Part shown: in pieces, positions 33,706 through 41,502 of the stretch
How positions within the stretch are numbered: position 1 is the stretch's first letter
Layout: each line of letters begins with the position of its first letter
Origin: CAZEAP01 sp964510315
GTDB taxonomy: Bacteria; Planctomycetota; Brocadiia; SM23-32
Assembly (NCBI GenBank): GCA_964510315.1
Contig: CAZEAP010000031.1
Span: 1-41,547, forward strand
DNA: 41,547 nt
Reading direction: 5' to 3'
Notes under the pieces: model-generated
Seen by the model: only the letters and a program-made list of their open reading frames with translations
The model's database searches: none
Told to the model about the DNA's origin: nothing
Made by a program: the position numbers and the translations under genes

Positions 33706-34641
33706 TCAGGTGGCGGCAAATTGGTAAATGCTCAGCGCCGAGGCTATCACGGCCACGGGACTGACGATGAACCAGAAGAACTTCAGCGCCTGGTCGATCC
33801 GCAGACGGGCGTGGGTGTTCCGCATAAGCACGACCACAACCAGCAGCACCACGAACTTCAGCGGCGTGCTCACCCATCCCCAGCCGGAGAAGTTCAGGCC
33901 GCCCCAGAAAACCGTGATGACGAACATAGGCAGCAGGAACAGCAGCATACCCCTGACCAGCCGAATCACTGCCAGGGGCGGACCGGAGTACTCCACTATC
34001 ACCCCGCCGCTCAACTCGGTCTCCGCCTCCGCCTGGTCGAACGGCACGACCCCCAGCTTCGCCTGCACCACCGCCAGCACGCAGAGGAAGGCCAGGAACC
34101 CGCTGAGGCTGGTCAGGTTGGGGGCGTCGGCCTGGGCGGCCAGAATGTCCGACAGCTTCAGGCTGCCTCCGCTGATCAGGATGGGGGGCACCATAGCGAG
34201 AATGAACGGCAGCTCGTAGCCGATCACCAGTTTCATCTCCCGCCCAGCCCCCACCGCTCCATAGGGGTTGCCGCTGGCCGACGATCCCAAAATCAGCACC
34301 AGCGAGGGGAAGACCAGGAAGTATATCACAACGATGATGTCGCCCACGAAGCTGTGCTGGGGGTTGATCACCGCCGCCCACAGGATGGCGGCCGCCGTGC
34401 AGACGCCGACGAACCCAAAGAGCGGTGCAAAGAGGAACAGCTTTTCGGCGGCATTCTCGGAGACCACCGTTTCCTTGCCCATCAACTTGAGAAGGTCGGC
34501 CACCGGCTGATAGATGGGCGGTCCCTTGCGCCACTGTATCCGCGCGGTCACCACCCGGTCGACCCACTGGAACAGAAGCCCCAGCACCATCGTGCCGAAG
34601 ATGCCCGCGACTATGGCGGCGACGATTTCACCGACACTCAT
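33706..34641 (-). CDS. mbhM: NuoH/MbhM-like membrane anchor subunit
   Basis: A 311-residue protein with about eight membrane helices, homologous to complex I NuoH. Characteristic stretches are VDRVVTARIQWRKGPPIYQPVADLLKLMGKE in the first cytoplasmic loop and VPFDQAEAETELSGGVIVEYSGP, rich in acidic residues linking the hydrogenase core to the membrane arm. GAGG precedes the ATG at 34641 by five bases. Confidence 0.93.
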   Translation of the reverse strand: MSVGEIVAAIVAGIFGTMVLGLLFQWVDRVVTARIQWRKGPPIYQPVADLLKLMGKETVVSENAAEKLFLFAPLFGFVGVCTAAAILWAAVINPQHSFVGDIIVVIYFLVFPSLVLILGSSASGNPYGAVGAGREMKLVIGYELPFILAMVPPILISGGSLKLSDILAAQADAPNLTSLSGFLAFLCVLAVVQAKLGVVPFDQAEAETELSGGVIVEYSGPPLAVIRLVRGMLLFLLPMFVITVFWGGLNFSGWGWVSTPLKFVVLLVVVVLMRNTHARLRIDQALKFFWFIVSPVAVIASALSIYQFAAT

Positions 34642-34649
34642 GTCCACCT

Positions 34650-35159
34650 CTAATGGGAACGATGGAGCGTCCTGCCACTAAGCAACGTGTAGCCAGCCTG
34701 GGGAACGCCCTCGGCCAGCTCCAGGAACTGCAGCGCTCCGGACGGGCAGACGGCCACGCAACGGGGCTGCAGGCCCTCCGGGGTCCGGTCGGCGCAGAGA
34801 TCGCACTTGGCCGACTGACCCCGCACCATCTCCAGATCGATGACTCCGAACGGACAGGCCAGCGCGCAACTGCGGCACCCCGTGCACAGGAAGAAACTCC
34901 GCCGCACGATGCCCGCCTCGTCCACATACATGGCCTCGTTCGGACACGCCTCCACGCAGGGGGCTTCCTTGCACTGTCGGCAGATGGCCGGCATGGCCGT
35001 TCCCCCGGCCACTTCCTCGTAACGCAGCGCGGGTGTGTCGACGTGACCGTAGAAGCAGGCCGCGGCGCAGCTTTTGCACCCGATGCACCGCTCGGTGTCA
35101 AGCACCAGCTCCCGCTCCACGGTGCGGGCCTCACCTGTCTGTGTGCTCTGTTCGGCCAT
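34650..35159 (-). CDS. Four-cluster polyferredoxin (HycB/CooF-like)
   Basis: A 169-residue electron-transfer protein with sixteen cysteines for four [4Fe-4S] clusters: C25/28/31/35, C60/63/68/72, C92/95/98/102 and C119/122/134/138. The pattern is that of HycB, HydN and CooF, which connect formate or CO dehydrogenases with membrane hydrogenases. The start at 35159 overlaps the stop of the molybdopterin-fold gene (TGATG). It probably carries electrons between the HydB/HydG/NuoG-like input module and the NiFe core. Confidence 0.9.
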   Translation of the reverse strand: MAEQSTQTGEARTVERELVLDTERCIGCKSCAAACFYGHVDTPALRYEEVAGGTAMPAICRQCKEAPCVEACPNEAMYVDEAGIVRRSFFLCTGCRSCALACPFGVIDLEMVRGQSAKCDLCADRTPEGLQPRCVAVCPSGALQFLELAEGVPQAGYTLLSGRTLHRSH

Positions 35160-36865
35160 CACTCGCTCTTTTCTATCTCCACCACGGCGGGAGAGGGCTC
35201 GATTGCGTCGTCCTTCCCTTCCCACCCGATCAACTCCCGCAATACTCTCCAGTGCGCCGGCAGACCGACAACCCGTCCGCCCGCGCCGTTGGTCCGGTAA
35301 GGCACGATGAACTCGCCCCGGCCCCGGAGCGTCACCAGCCCCGCCTCCCTCAAGTCGTTCTCCTCAACGACCCGTGGGCTCAGCAGCGCCGCCTCCTCGG
35401 TGGCCAGACGGACCTGCCAGGAAGAGTCTCCCAGCGAGAGCCCACCGGTATAGCCGTGGGGCTCCGGCACGCTGAACACCAGTGCCTCGTTCGCGCCGGC
35501 CTCCTCGCCGTCCAGAACCCACGGGCCCAGCGCGTCTTCGGCGGGACCCGGGGCCTGCCGCCCGGCCAGCTCCCGGGCGGAACCGGCTTCCAGGGCCTGG
35601 ACGCCGACGGCGCCGGCCAGGTTTTGCGCCAGCTCGGCGAGGCTCATCACCGTGGGCTGCTTTGCCTCCCATGCGGGGAAATGCCTCGCTGTGCCGTCCG
35701 CCCCCAAAACCGTGCCTTCCTCTTCCCACGGCAGGGCCAGAGGCAGCAGGAGGTCCACACCCTCCGCAAAGGCGCTCTGCAGACACCCGGCCCAGCAGAT
35801 CGCGTGGGAGTTATGAATCAAGGTGTCCCATGCCCTTTTGGGCAGGGCTAAAGCCGGGTCAGGCCCGAGGACCAGCACAACGTCCAGCTCGTCCTCCAGG
35901 GCCGCTTCGATCAGTTCCCCGACCCCGATGGCGCCGTACTCCGCTTCGAGGGCGGGCACGGCGGCCGAGTTGGTCGCCACCGGCAGCGGCCAGAAGGCGC
36001 AGTCCAGCGCCGAAGCCAGCGCGCCGGTTGCCGTCGCCGCCGCCGAAGGGAACGCGAATCGCCCCGAAGTGATCGAAACTATGATGCCCGGCGCCTCGGC
36101 TTCGCCCAACGCAGAGACCAGGCTCTGCACCTGATCGAAGGGCAGCTCACACGCCTCGCAGACCTCCCGCGCGTCCCTGCCGTCCAGCCGGTCCTTCACC
36201 GACTGTGCCCCGCACTCGATGGCCAGGGCGGCGAGAAAGGCCGCCACTTTCGCCGGCGAGACGATCGTCGCCTCGTCGGCCCCACGTGCGCTGCGGCCCT
36301 CGGCCACGTCCACGTTCAGCAGGCGGTGGCTGCGCTCGGCAAACTGCATGTCGCGCACGAAGCCGGCGACTGCGGGATGAGTGCTGAAGGGGTCACCCAC
36401 CGCCAGGATGAGGTCACATTCGGCCACCTGCTCGAACGAGCGCGCCTTCGAGGGCGGCAGCAGGCCGGCCCGCAGCATCGGCAGGTCATCGGGCGGCACA
36501 AATGCCGCCAGCCTGGCCCCGAGCTGCCGGGAGAGCCCGGCGACCGCCAGGACGCCTTCGAGCGGCCGGTTCACGTCCACCAGGATGCCTATCCTGTGGC
36601 CCTCGGCCTCCGCCAGGGCTTCGGCGGTTCCGCCGAGCACGTCGGCCACCGGAGCAACTTCTCCGTTCATGCGGGGGTCGAAAGCGCGCTCGCGCAGGTC
36701 CAGCAGCCGCGCGGCCGTCAGCGCCCTGACGCAGGCTCCCTGGTCCGCGCCGAGATCGGGCGGATAGACGGTGCCGATGTGGCCCAGTTCGTCGCGCCCG
36801 GCGCCGATGGGGCAATGCATCGAGCACAGCAGGCAGCGCGGCACTGTTTCAGAACGAGAAGGCAT
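35159..36865 (-). CDS. NuoG/FdhF-like molybdopterin-fold Fe-S subunit, probably non-catalytic
   Basis: A 568-residue protein. The N-terminus has one [4Fe-4S] motif, C11/C14/C18/C45, with the spacing of formate dehydrogenases (CLLCSMHC...GACVRA), then domains of the molybdopterin oxidoreductase fold (about 60-430) and a C-terminal molydopterin-dinucleotide-binding-like beta domain (about 470-545). No Sec (in-frame TGA) or catalytic Cys in a recognisable active-site motif is seen in the middle part, and the usual Lys after the last cluster Cys is Arg (R47). It most resembles NuoG-type subunits that kept the fold as an electron wire or scaffold. It overlaps hydG by 17 bp. Confidence 0.8.
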   Translation of the reverse strand: MPSRSETVPRCLLCSMHCPIGAGRDELGHIGTVYPPDLGADQGACVRALTAARLLDLRERAFDPRMNGEVAPVADVLGGTAEALAEAEGHRIGILVDVNRPLEGVLAVAGLSRQLGARLAAFVPPDDLPMLRAGLLPPSKARSFEQVAECDLILAVGDPFSTHPAVAGFVRDMQFAERSHRLLNVDVAEGRSARGADEATIVSPAKVAAFLAALAIECGAQSVKDRLDGRDAREVCEACELPFDQVQSLVSALGEAEAPGIIVSITSGRFAFPSAAATATGALASALDCAFWPLPVATNSAAVPALEAEYGAIGVGELIEAALEDELDVVLVLGPDPALALPKRAWDTLIHNSHAICWAGCLQSAFAEGVDLLLPLALPWEEEGTVLGADGTARHFPAWEAKQPTVMSLAELAQNLAGAVGVQALEAGSARELAGRQAPGPAEDALGPWVLDGEEAGANEALVFSVPEPHGYTGGLSLGDSSWQVRLATEEAALLSPRVVEENDLREAGLVTLRGRGEFIVPYRTNGAGGRVVGLPAHWRVLRELIGWEGKDDAIEPSPAVVEIEKSE

Positions 36866-37670
36866 CCTTGTATTCCTCTATCTCCGCGTAGCAAACATCG
36901 GGGCCGTCCTTGCAAAGGTAGAGCGGACCAATGTTGCAGCGTCCGCACTTGCCGATGCCGCAGCTCATCTTACGGTTCATCGACAGGTAAATCTGGTCCG
37001 GACGGAAGCCGATGTTCAGGCAGGTCAGCGTGACGAACCGCAGCATGATCAGCGGACCGCAGCTCACCACGTAGGTGTTCTCAATGTCCATGTCCAAATC
37101 TTCCAGCAGCGTGGTCACGACCCCGACTTTCCCGTCCCAGCTCTGGTCGGGGACGTCCACGGTTACGTCGAAGGTCACCCCGTCCTTGGCCGCCCACTCC
37201 TCAAAGGCGTCCCGGTAGAGCAGCTCGGAGGGGTTTCGGGCGCCGTATTTTATGGCCACAAGGGGGAAGTCGTCCAGATTCTCGAACGCATGGTGCAGCA
37301 ACGAACGCAGGGGCGCCAGCCCGACACCTCCGCCGACCACCAGCAGGTTGTGGCCCCTCATCTTATCGGTGGGGTAGCCCTTGCCGAACGGCCCGCGCAC
37401 TCCGAGCGGGGCCGGGGCGTTCATTTCGTGCAACGTGTTGGTGACCGTGCCGGTGCGGAGGATGGTGATCTCCAGCTCCTGGTCAACCGACGGGGAGGAG
37501 GAAGGGGTGAAGGGGGCCTCCCCCAGGCCGGGCACTGTCAACTGCACGAACTGGCCGGCGCGGAAGGCGACCGGCGTCTCCGGCTTCATCCGAAACGTTT
37601 TGATCGTCGGCGTCTCGGTCCGCACTTCCAGCAGTTCGGCCGGTATGGGTTCGTAGACGTTCTCAACCAT
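36849..37670 (-). CDS. hydG: HydG-like (sulfhydrogenase gamma) FAD/NAD(P) and [2Fe-2S] oxidoreductase subunit
   Basis: A 273-residue protein of the ferredoxin-reductase/dihydroorotate dehydrogenase electron-transfer family. The FAD domain (about 1-100) has the flavin motif PFTPSSSP (53-60), the NAD(P) domain has VVGGGVGLAPLRSLL (111-125), and the C-terminus carries a [2Fe-2S] motif C237/C242/C245/C253 (CGIGKCGRC...C). It would take or give electrons to NAD(P)H. In sulfhydrogenases this subunit belongs to soluble group 3b enzymes; here it is encoded with a membrane group 4 enzyme. It overlaps hydB by 8 bp and the NuoG-like gene by 17 bp. Confidence 0.9.
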   Translation of the reverse strand: MVENVYEPIPAELLEVRTETPTIKTFRMKPETPVAFRAGQFVQLTVPGLGEAPFTPSSSPSVDQELEITILRTGTVTNTLHEMNAPAPLGVRGPFGKGYPTDKMRGHNLLVVGGGVGLAPLRSLLHHAFENLDDFPLVAIKYGARNPSELLYRDAFEEWAAKDGVTFDVTVDVPDQSWDGKVGVVTTLLEDLDMDIENTYVVSCGPLIMLRFVTLTCLNIGFRPDQIYLSMNRKMSCGIGKCGRCNIGPLYLCKDGPDVCYAEIEEYKDAFSF

Positions 37671-38736
37671 TGCTCACGCGCTCTTTCCGCATGTCGGTCA
37701 AGACCTCCCGCAGGTCGATCGCTCCGGGGCAGGTGTCACGGCAGCGTCCGCAGCCCACGCAACCGAGGATTCCGGGGCTGAGGGAGTTATACCAGAACTT
37801 GTGGGCAAAGCGGTGCTGAAACTTGGTCATGTGCCGGCGCCGCGGGTCGGGCGGGGTGGTGCCCGGTGGGCCGGCCATCTCGCTGTAGCCGGTGAACTGG
37901 CAACTGTCCCAGGCGCGAACCCGCTCGTACTGGTTCTCGCCCTTCTCCTGGTCGTAGAGCAGGAAGCAGTAGCAGGCGGGGCAGACGGCCGTGCATCCCC
38001 CGCACTGCACGCATTCGGCCAATTGCACGCGCCAGAATAGCTCTTCGATCGTCTCCGGCATGCTTTCGGCAAAGTCGTCGGGGAACTTGTAATCCGCGTT
38101 CTGCTCCTCCAGTTGCGCGGCCGTCCGATCCCGCATCTCCTGGAGCTGCTCCCGATGCCGCTCGGTCGCTTCCGAGAGGATCGATCCCGCTTCGCCCAGC
38201 ACCTCCTCGCCGGTCTCGCTGCCGGCCTCCACGAGGAAGCCCCCCTCTACGGGGGATAGGTTCAGGTCGAAGTTGGTCTCCGGGTACGCATGTTCCCCGA
38301 ACAGGTCGCAGAAGCAGGAGTCCGCCGCCTCCACGCAGTCCACGCCCACGATGATTGTGTTGCGGCGACGGAGCTGGTAGAAGGGATCCTCGGTGGGCTC
38401 GTCCAGCATTATGGCGTCCAGGTAGTCCAGCACCCGGCACTCGCAGCCCCGCACGCCCGCGACGGCGATGCGCCTGTCGGCGGTCTCCTCCAGCGGGTCT
38501 CCCTCGGCTTCTCCGTAGCGCGCCACCACTTCGGCGGCGGGCATCAAGACGCTCTTGAAGGAGTAGAAGGGCCGCTCGGCGCGGAGGCCGGCGCTGACCG
38601 AGGCGGGGTCCGCATCCTCGAGCCGCTCCCAGGAAGCGGTGTCGTCTTCCCGGACGTTGACGAATAGTTCATCGGCCGGGACGAGTCGAAGGAACTCGAC
38701 CAGTGAATCGTCGGAGAGGAATGCCTTCTCCGCCAT
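37663..38736 (-). CDS. hydB: HydB-like (sulfhydrogenase beta) iron-sulfur subunit
   Basis: A 357-residue iron-sulfur protein similar to the beta subunit of archaeal sulfhydrogenases and to AsrA. The ferredoxin clusters are at C242/C245/C248/C252, with extra C255 and C257, and at C326/C329/C332/C336. Upstream cysteines CEC (98-100), C134 and CFC (141-143) match positions of the family. It passes electrons between the flavin subunit HydG and the rest. The ATG at 38736 is preferred (AGGG six bases upstream) over one two codons earlier. First gene of the operon, following a consensus promoter and an about 90-nt structured leader. Confidence 0.9.
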   Translation of the reverse strand: MAEKAFLSDDSLVEFLRLVPADELFVNVREDDTASWERLEDADPASVSAGLRAERPFYSFKSVLMPAAEVVARYGEAEGDPLEETADRRIAVAGVRGCECRVLDYLDAIMLDEPTEDPFYQLRRRNTIIVGVDCVEAADSCFCDLFGEHAYPETNFDLNLSPVEGGFLVEAGSETGEEVLGEAGSILSEATERHREQLQEMRDRTAAQLEEQNADYKFPDDFAESMPETIEELFWRVQLAECVQCGGCTAVCPACYCFLLYDQEKGENQYERVRAWDSCQFTGYSEMAGPPGTTPPDPRRRHMTKFQHRFAHKFWYNSLSPGILGCVGCGRCRDTCPGAIDLREVLTDMRKERVSNG

Positions 38737-38746
38737 AGTCATCCCT

Positions 38747-38800
38747 GTGATAAAGCACAGACCGGCGTCCCCATGCGGTTTAGGGACGGCCTGAAGCGTC
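38747..38800 (-). promoter_or_regulatory. Structured 5' UTR of the hydrogenase operon
   Basis: On the minus strand the leader RNA can form GGC(C)GUCCC with GGGACGCC (8 bp, one bulge) and, right before the start, CUGUG with CACAG. The second hairpin ends next to the AGGG ribosome-binding site. Such structures could tune translation of hydB; no known riboswitch class is recognised. Confidence 0.35.
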
Positions 38801-38831
38801 CTGCGGACAGTGGATTTTGACGAAGCACGGC

Positions 38832-38860
38832 ATTATAGAGCAGCCTGCCGATACTGTCAA
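38832..38860 (-). promoter_or_regulatory. Consensus sigma-70 promoter of the hydrogenase operon
   Basis: On the minus strand a perfect TTGACA (complement of 38855-38860), a 17-base spacer and a perfect TATAAT (complement of 38832-38837). Transcription is expected from about 38825, about 88 nt before hydB. The strength suggests strong housekeeping expression unless a repressor acts; no sigma-54 site is seen. Confidence 0.8.
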
Positions 38861-38927
38861 AAGGACGCCGCGATTTTGCTCACTTCTTAGCCCGGGACAG
38901 CCTCCGGATGTGCCGCCCGCTCCATAC

Positions 38928-38936
38928 TGCTATAAT
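38928..38936 (+). promoter_or_regulatory. Extended -10 promoter of hypA-hypB
   Basis: TG-C-TATAAT at 38928-38936 on the plus strand: an extended -10 with a perfect TATAAT and no good -35. It would start transcription near 38943, leaving a leader of about 24 nt before hypA without a clear Shine-Dalgarno sequence. Confidence 0.55.
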
Positions 38937-38966
38937 AGAGGTTCCACGGCTCCTTGCGGCCGAAAC

Positions 38967-39314
38967 ATGCACGAGCTGTCATTGTCCCAGAACATCGTCC
39001 GTACCGTCCTGAACGCCAGTGGAGCCGAGAAAAACCAAATCTGCGCGATCGCCATCGAGGTCGGAGCGCTCTCGGCGGTAAACGTCTCCTCCCTGGAGTT
39101 CTGCATGCGCCTGACCCTCCAGCAGCGCGGCATGGAAAAAACCGAGGTGCAAATCACCTCCATCCCGGCCAGGGTCCGTTGCGAGTGCGGGCTGGTCTAT
39201 GAGCCGGAGGACGTCTTCGCCCCCTGCCCGGACTGCGGGAGCTTCGAAAGGACGGTCCTGGAAGGCACCGACGTCAACATACCTTACGTCGAGGTGGAAG
39301 ATGAGGAAGGTTGA
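38967..39314 (+). CDS. hypA: Hydrogenase nickel-insertion protein HypA
   Basis: A 115-residue nickel metallochaperone. The mature N-terminus MHEL supplies the nickel ligands H2 and E3; the zinc site is formed by C72, C74, C87 and C90. The first zinc pair reads CEC (one residue between) where many HypA proteins have CxxC. Start taken at the MHEL methionine although no ribosome-binding site is evident, since nickel binding needs this N-terminus. It overlaps hypB by 14 bp, is divergent from the hydrogenase operon and with HypB delivers nickel to its large subunit. Confidence 0.93.
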   Translation: MHELSLSQNIVRTVLNASGAEKNQICAIAIEVGALSAVNVSSLEFCMRLTLQQRGMEKTEVQITSIPARVRCECGLVYEPEDVFAPCPDCGSFERTVLEGTDVNIPYVEVEDEEG

Positions 39315-39966
39315 CCTGAGTAAATCCGCCAGGGAAAGCAACGACGTCATCGCCCGGCGCAACCGCGAGCGCTTCGAGCGCGAGGGCGTCTACGTGATGA
39401 ACCTCATCGGCTCCCCCGGCTGCGGCAAGACCTCCATCCTCGAGCACACCGCCCGCCACTTCGACCCGGAGGAGGGCGAGTTCGCCGTCATCATCGGCGA
39501 CGTCAAGACGGCCCTGGACGCCGAACGACTCCTCGACTGCGGCCTCGACGCCACCGCCATCGAAACCGGCGGAAGCTGCCACCTGAACGCCGCACAGATC
39601 GAAGCCGCCGTCGAGAAACTGGACCTCGGTGCCATCGACTTTCTGTTCATCGAGAACGTCGGCAACCTGGTCTGCCCCTCGGCCTTCGACCTCGGCGAAC
39701 ACATCAAGGTCGCCGTGCTCAGCGTCCCGGAGGGGGATGAGAAGGTCCGTAAATACCCCGCCCTGTTCGTCCGGGCCGACGCGGTTTTCATCAACAAGGT
39801 CGACCTGGCCAAGCACTGCCCCTACGACGTGGAGAGGGTCCGCGAGGACGCCCGAAGGGCACGGCCGGGTGTGGAAGTGTTCATCACCAGCGCAACCGAA
39901 GGCACCGGTTTCGAGCCCTGGTTCGAGTTCCTACGGACGGCCCGCGAGCGGTTTGCCGCCACCTGA
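39301..39966 (+). CDS. hypB: Hydrogenase nickel incorporation GTPase HypB
   Basis: A 221-residue SIMIBI-class GTPase. P-loop GSPGCGKT at 37-44, metal-site residues C93-H94 (GGSCHLNA) and C125 (ENVGNLVCPS), guanine-recognition NKVD near 165-168. There is no N-terminal His-rich nickel-storage stretch, so it is a plain form. It drives nickel delivery to the hydrogenase with HypA. The ATG at 39301 lies inside the end of hypA. The HypC, D, E and F proteins needed for the CN/CO ligands are not in the window. Confidence 0.94.
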   Translation: MRKVDLSKSARESNDVIARRNRERFEREGVYVMNLIGSPGCGKTSILEHTARHFDPEEGEFAVIIGDVKTALDAERLLDCGLDATAIETGGSCHLNAAQIEAAVEKLDLGAIDFLFIENVGNLVCPSAFDLGEHIKVAVLSVPEGDEKVRKYPALFVRADAVFINKVDLAKHCPYDVERVREDARRARPGVEVFITSATEGTGFEPWFEFLRTARERFAAT

Positions 39967-40027
39967 AGGCGGCTGCGCAAGCCTCACTTCAGCCTCAGCC
40001 CCAGCGCGCGCTCACTGCTGGAGCAGT

Positions 40028-40369
40028 TCATACAGCTCTGACCCGCCCGGGGCGGAAGAAGGCGATGCCGCCGGCCACCCCGGCCAGCCGGGGGGCCCCC
40101 TCCAGGTACGCCCGCCCCGTCGGCACGTCGGCCGCGTCACCCCAGCCCACGAGGATGCCTGCCATCTCGCCCATATCGACGGAACCGATCCCGAGGTGGA
40201 ACCTGGCCAGCGGGCAGGAGATGCTCTCAGGGATCAGGTAGAAGGGAGCCTCTCCCCGGGCCCGGCCGATCAAACGGCAATACTTCTCCTCGCACCGTAG
40301 TTCCCGCATGTCGGAAGGCGGCTCTTCCCGGAAGCTCACCCCCACGCACTCTATCCGGCCCTTCTGCAT
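40028..40369 (-). CDS. Short DUF169-like protein
   Basis: A 113-residue protein with stretches typical of the first half of DUF169 proteins (COG2043): YCRLIGRARGEAPFYLIPESISCPLARFHLG near 30-60 and ILVGWGDAADVPTGRAYLEG. Full members are about twice as long, so this is either a short version or cut at the C-terminus; just past the stop another frame reads LYELLQQ, hinting at a small shift. AGAGG lies five bases before the ATG. Function of the family is unknown. Between hypB and this gene (39967-40027) nothing is seen. Confidence 0.65.
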   Translation of the reverse strand: MQKGRIECVGVSFREEPPSDMRELRCEEKYCRLIGRARGEAPFYLIPESISCPLARFHLGIGSVDMGEMAGILVGWGDAADVPTGRAYLEGAPRLAGVAGGIAFFRPGRVRAV

Positions 40370-40429
40370 CGGCACCTCTCCCCTGCCGTTGTTTGGAACC
40401 TGGGGAAGTCCTGGAACACGGAGCGTCGT

Positions 40430-41029
40430 TCAGCCCCGCTTGGGCAGCAGGGAAGCGCCCAGCGCCGCGGCCGCCGCGGCCTTCGCCGCGTCAGCACCAA
40501 TGAACGGCAGGACCCCCATCGCCAGCGCGCTACCCACCGGCAGCCCCAGCAAGACGACCAGGTGGAGCACGCCGCACATATAAATGATCGAAACGCCGCC
40601 GGCCATCACCCCCATCAAAGGAACAAAACGCCGGGCACCGGCAAAGCGGTCGGTGACCCATCCCACGAGAATCGCCGCCGGGACGAACCCCACCAGGTAG
40701 CCCGCCGTCGGGCCGGCCAGGTAGGCAACCCCCCCGCCGAACCCCGTAAACCACGGCATGCCCGCAAGCCCCAGCGCGACGTAGAGCGCCTGGCTGAGCG
40801 CCCCGTAGCCCGACCCCAGCAGAACCCCGGCCAGGAGAACGGCGAACACCTGACCGGTCATCGGAACGGGCACGAGAGGTACCCGAACCTGGGCCAGAAG
40901 GCCGGTCAGGGCCGCAAACCCCACCGACAGCGTGATCATCTCCGCGCGGGAAAGCGAGCGACGCCATGCGAACGCCCTCCGGCGCAGCTCACGATATGCG
41001 GGCAGTGCCTCGGTCAAGACTCCCGGCAT
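40430..41029 (-). CDS. bioY: Biotin transporter substrate-binding subunit BioY
   Basis: A 199-residue integral membrane protein of the BioY family (S component of ECF transporters). Six hydrophobic helices; signature stretches VPLVPVPMTGQVFAVLLAGVLLGSGYGALSQALYVALGLAGMPWF and GGGVAYLAGPTAGYLVGF are clear. It captures biotin from outside. EcfA and EcfT genes are not near, so it works alone or with a shared energising module. GGAGG six bases before the ATG. A TATACT on the minus strand near 41069-41074 might be its -10, without a good -35. Confidence 0.92.
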   Translation of the reverse strand: MPGVLTEALPAYRELRRRAFAWRRSLSRAEMITLSVGFAALTGLLAQVRVPLVPVPMTGQVFAVLLAGVLLGSGYGALSQALYVALGLAGMPWFTGFGGGVAYLAGPTAGYLVGFVPAAILVGWVTDRFAGARRFVPLMGVMAGGVSIIYMCGVLHLVVLLGLPVGSALAMGVLPFIGADAAKAAAAAALGASLLPKRG

Positions 41030-41125
41030 GGTCTACCTCCCCGGTTTCATTCGGAGTTGCGCCCACACAGTATACCGCCCGCCGGCCGGTGGTTTCCAAG
41101 GCAAGCGCCAGCGGCCGAACTGGAA

Positions 41126-41192
41126 ATCCGCAGATTACGCAGATTCAAGAAAACGACGGAGACACAGATCAACACTGATCGACACGGATAAA
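41126..41192 (+). repeat. CGCAGATTA / ACACGGATA-type short repeats
   Basis: Two motifs in sequence: CGCAGATTACGCAGATTC (two 9-nt units) at about 41138-41156, and a run of ACACAGATC/AACACTGATC/GACACGGATA (10-nt period) at about 41161-41190. They are of the same style as the repeats further along and those flanking the GxxExxY gene. No gene is present between 41030 and the window end. Confidence 0.6.
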
Positions 41193-41240
41193 CAAACAAC
41201 CGGGCCATAAGCGCCAGCCGGCGGCCGCCTTTACGTTGTT

Positions 41241-41502
41241 CCGCCGTTGTGCCCTTCCTTTACCGCTGTTTTCCTTCGCGTGCTTCGTGTCCTTCGTGGT
41301 GGATCCAGTAGTCAGTAGGCAGTGAGCAGCAGGCAGCAGAGAGTTCCCGGTTGTTGAGTTGTCGGGCTGTCCGTTGTCTTCCTTCGTGGTTCCGTTTGGC
41401 CGTTGCTTTACTCTGCGTCCCTCTGCGTCCTCTGCGGTTCCCCCGGCCGTTGTGCCCATCTTTGCCGTTGTTTTCCTTCGCGTGCTTCGTGTCCTTCGTG
41501 GT
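41241..41502 (+). repeat. 60-bp direct repeat pair
   Basis: Units at 41241-41300 and 41443-41502 start 202 bp apart. Their last 33 bases (41268-41300 and 41470-41502) are identical, and the first part (GTTGTGCCC...) is similar. On the complement strand the shared part is made of 9-nt units CACGAAGGA, CACGAAGCA, CGCGAAGGA. Non-coding. Confidence 0.8.
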
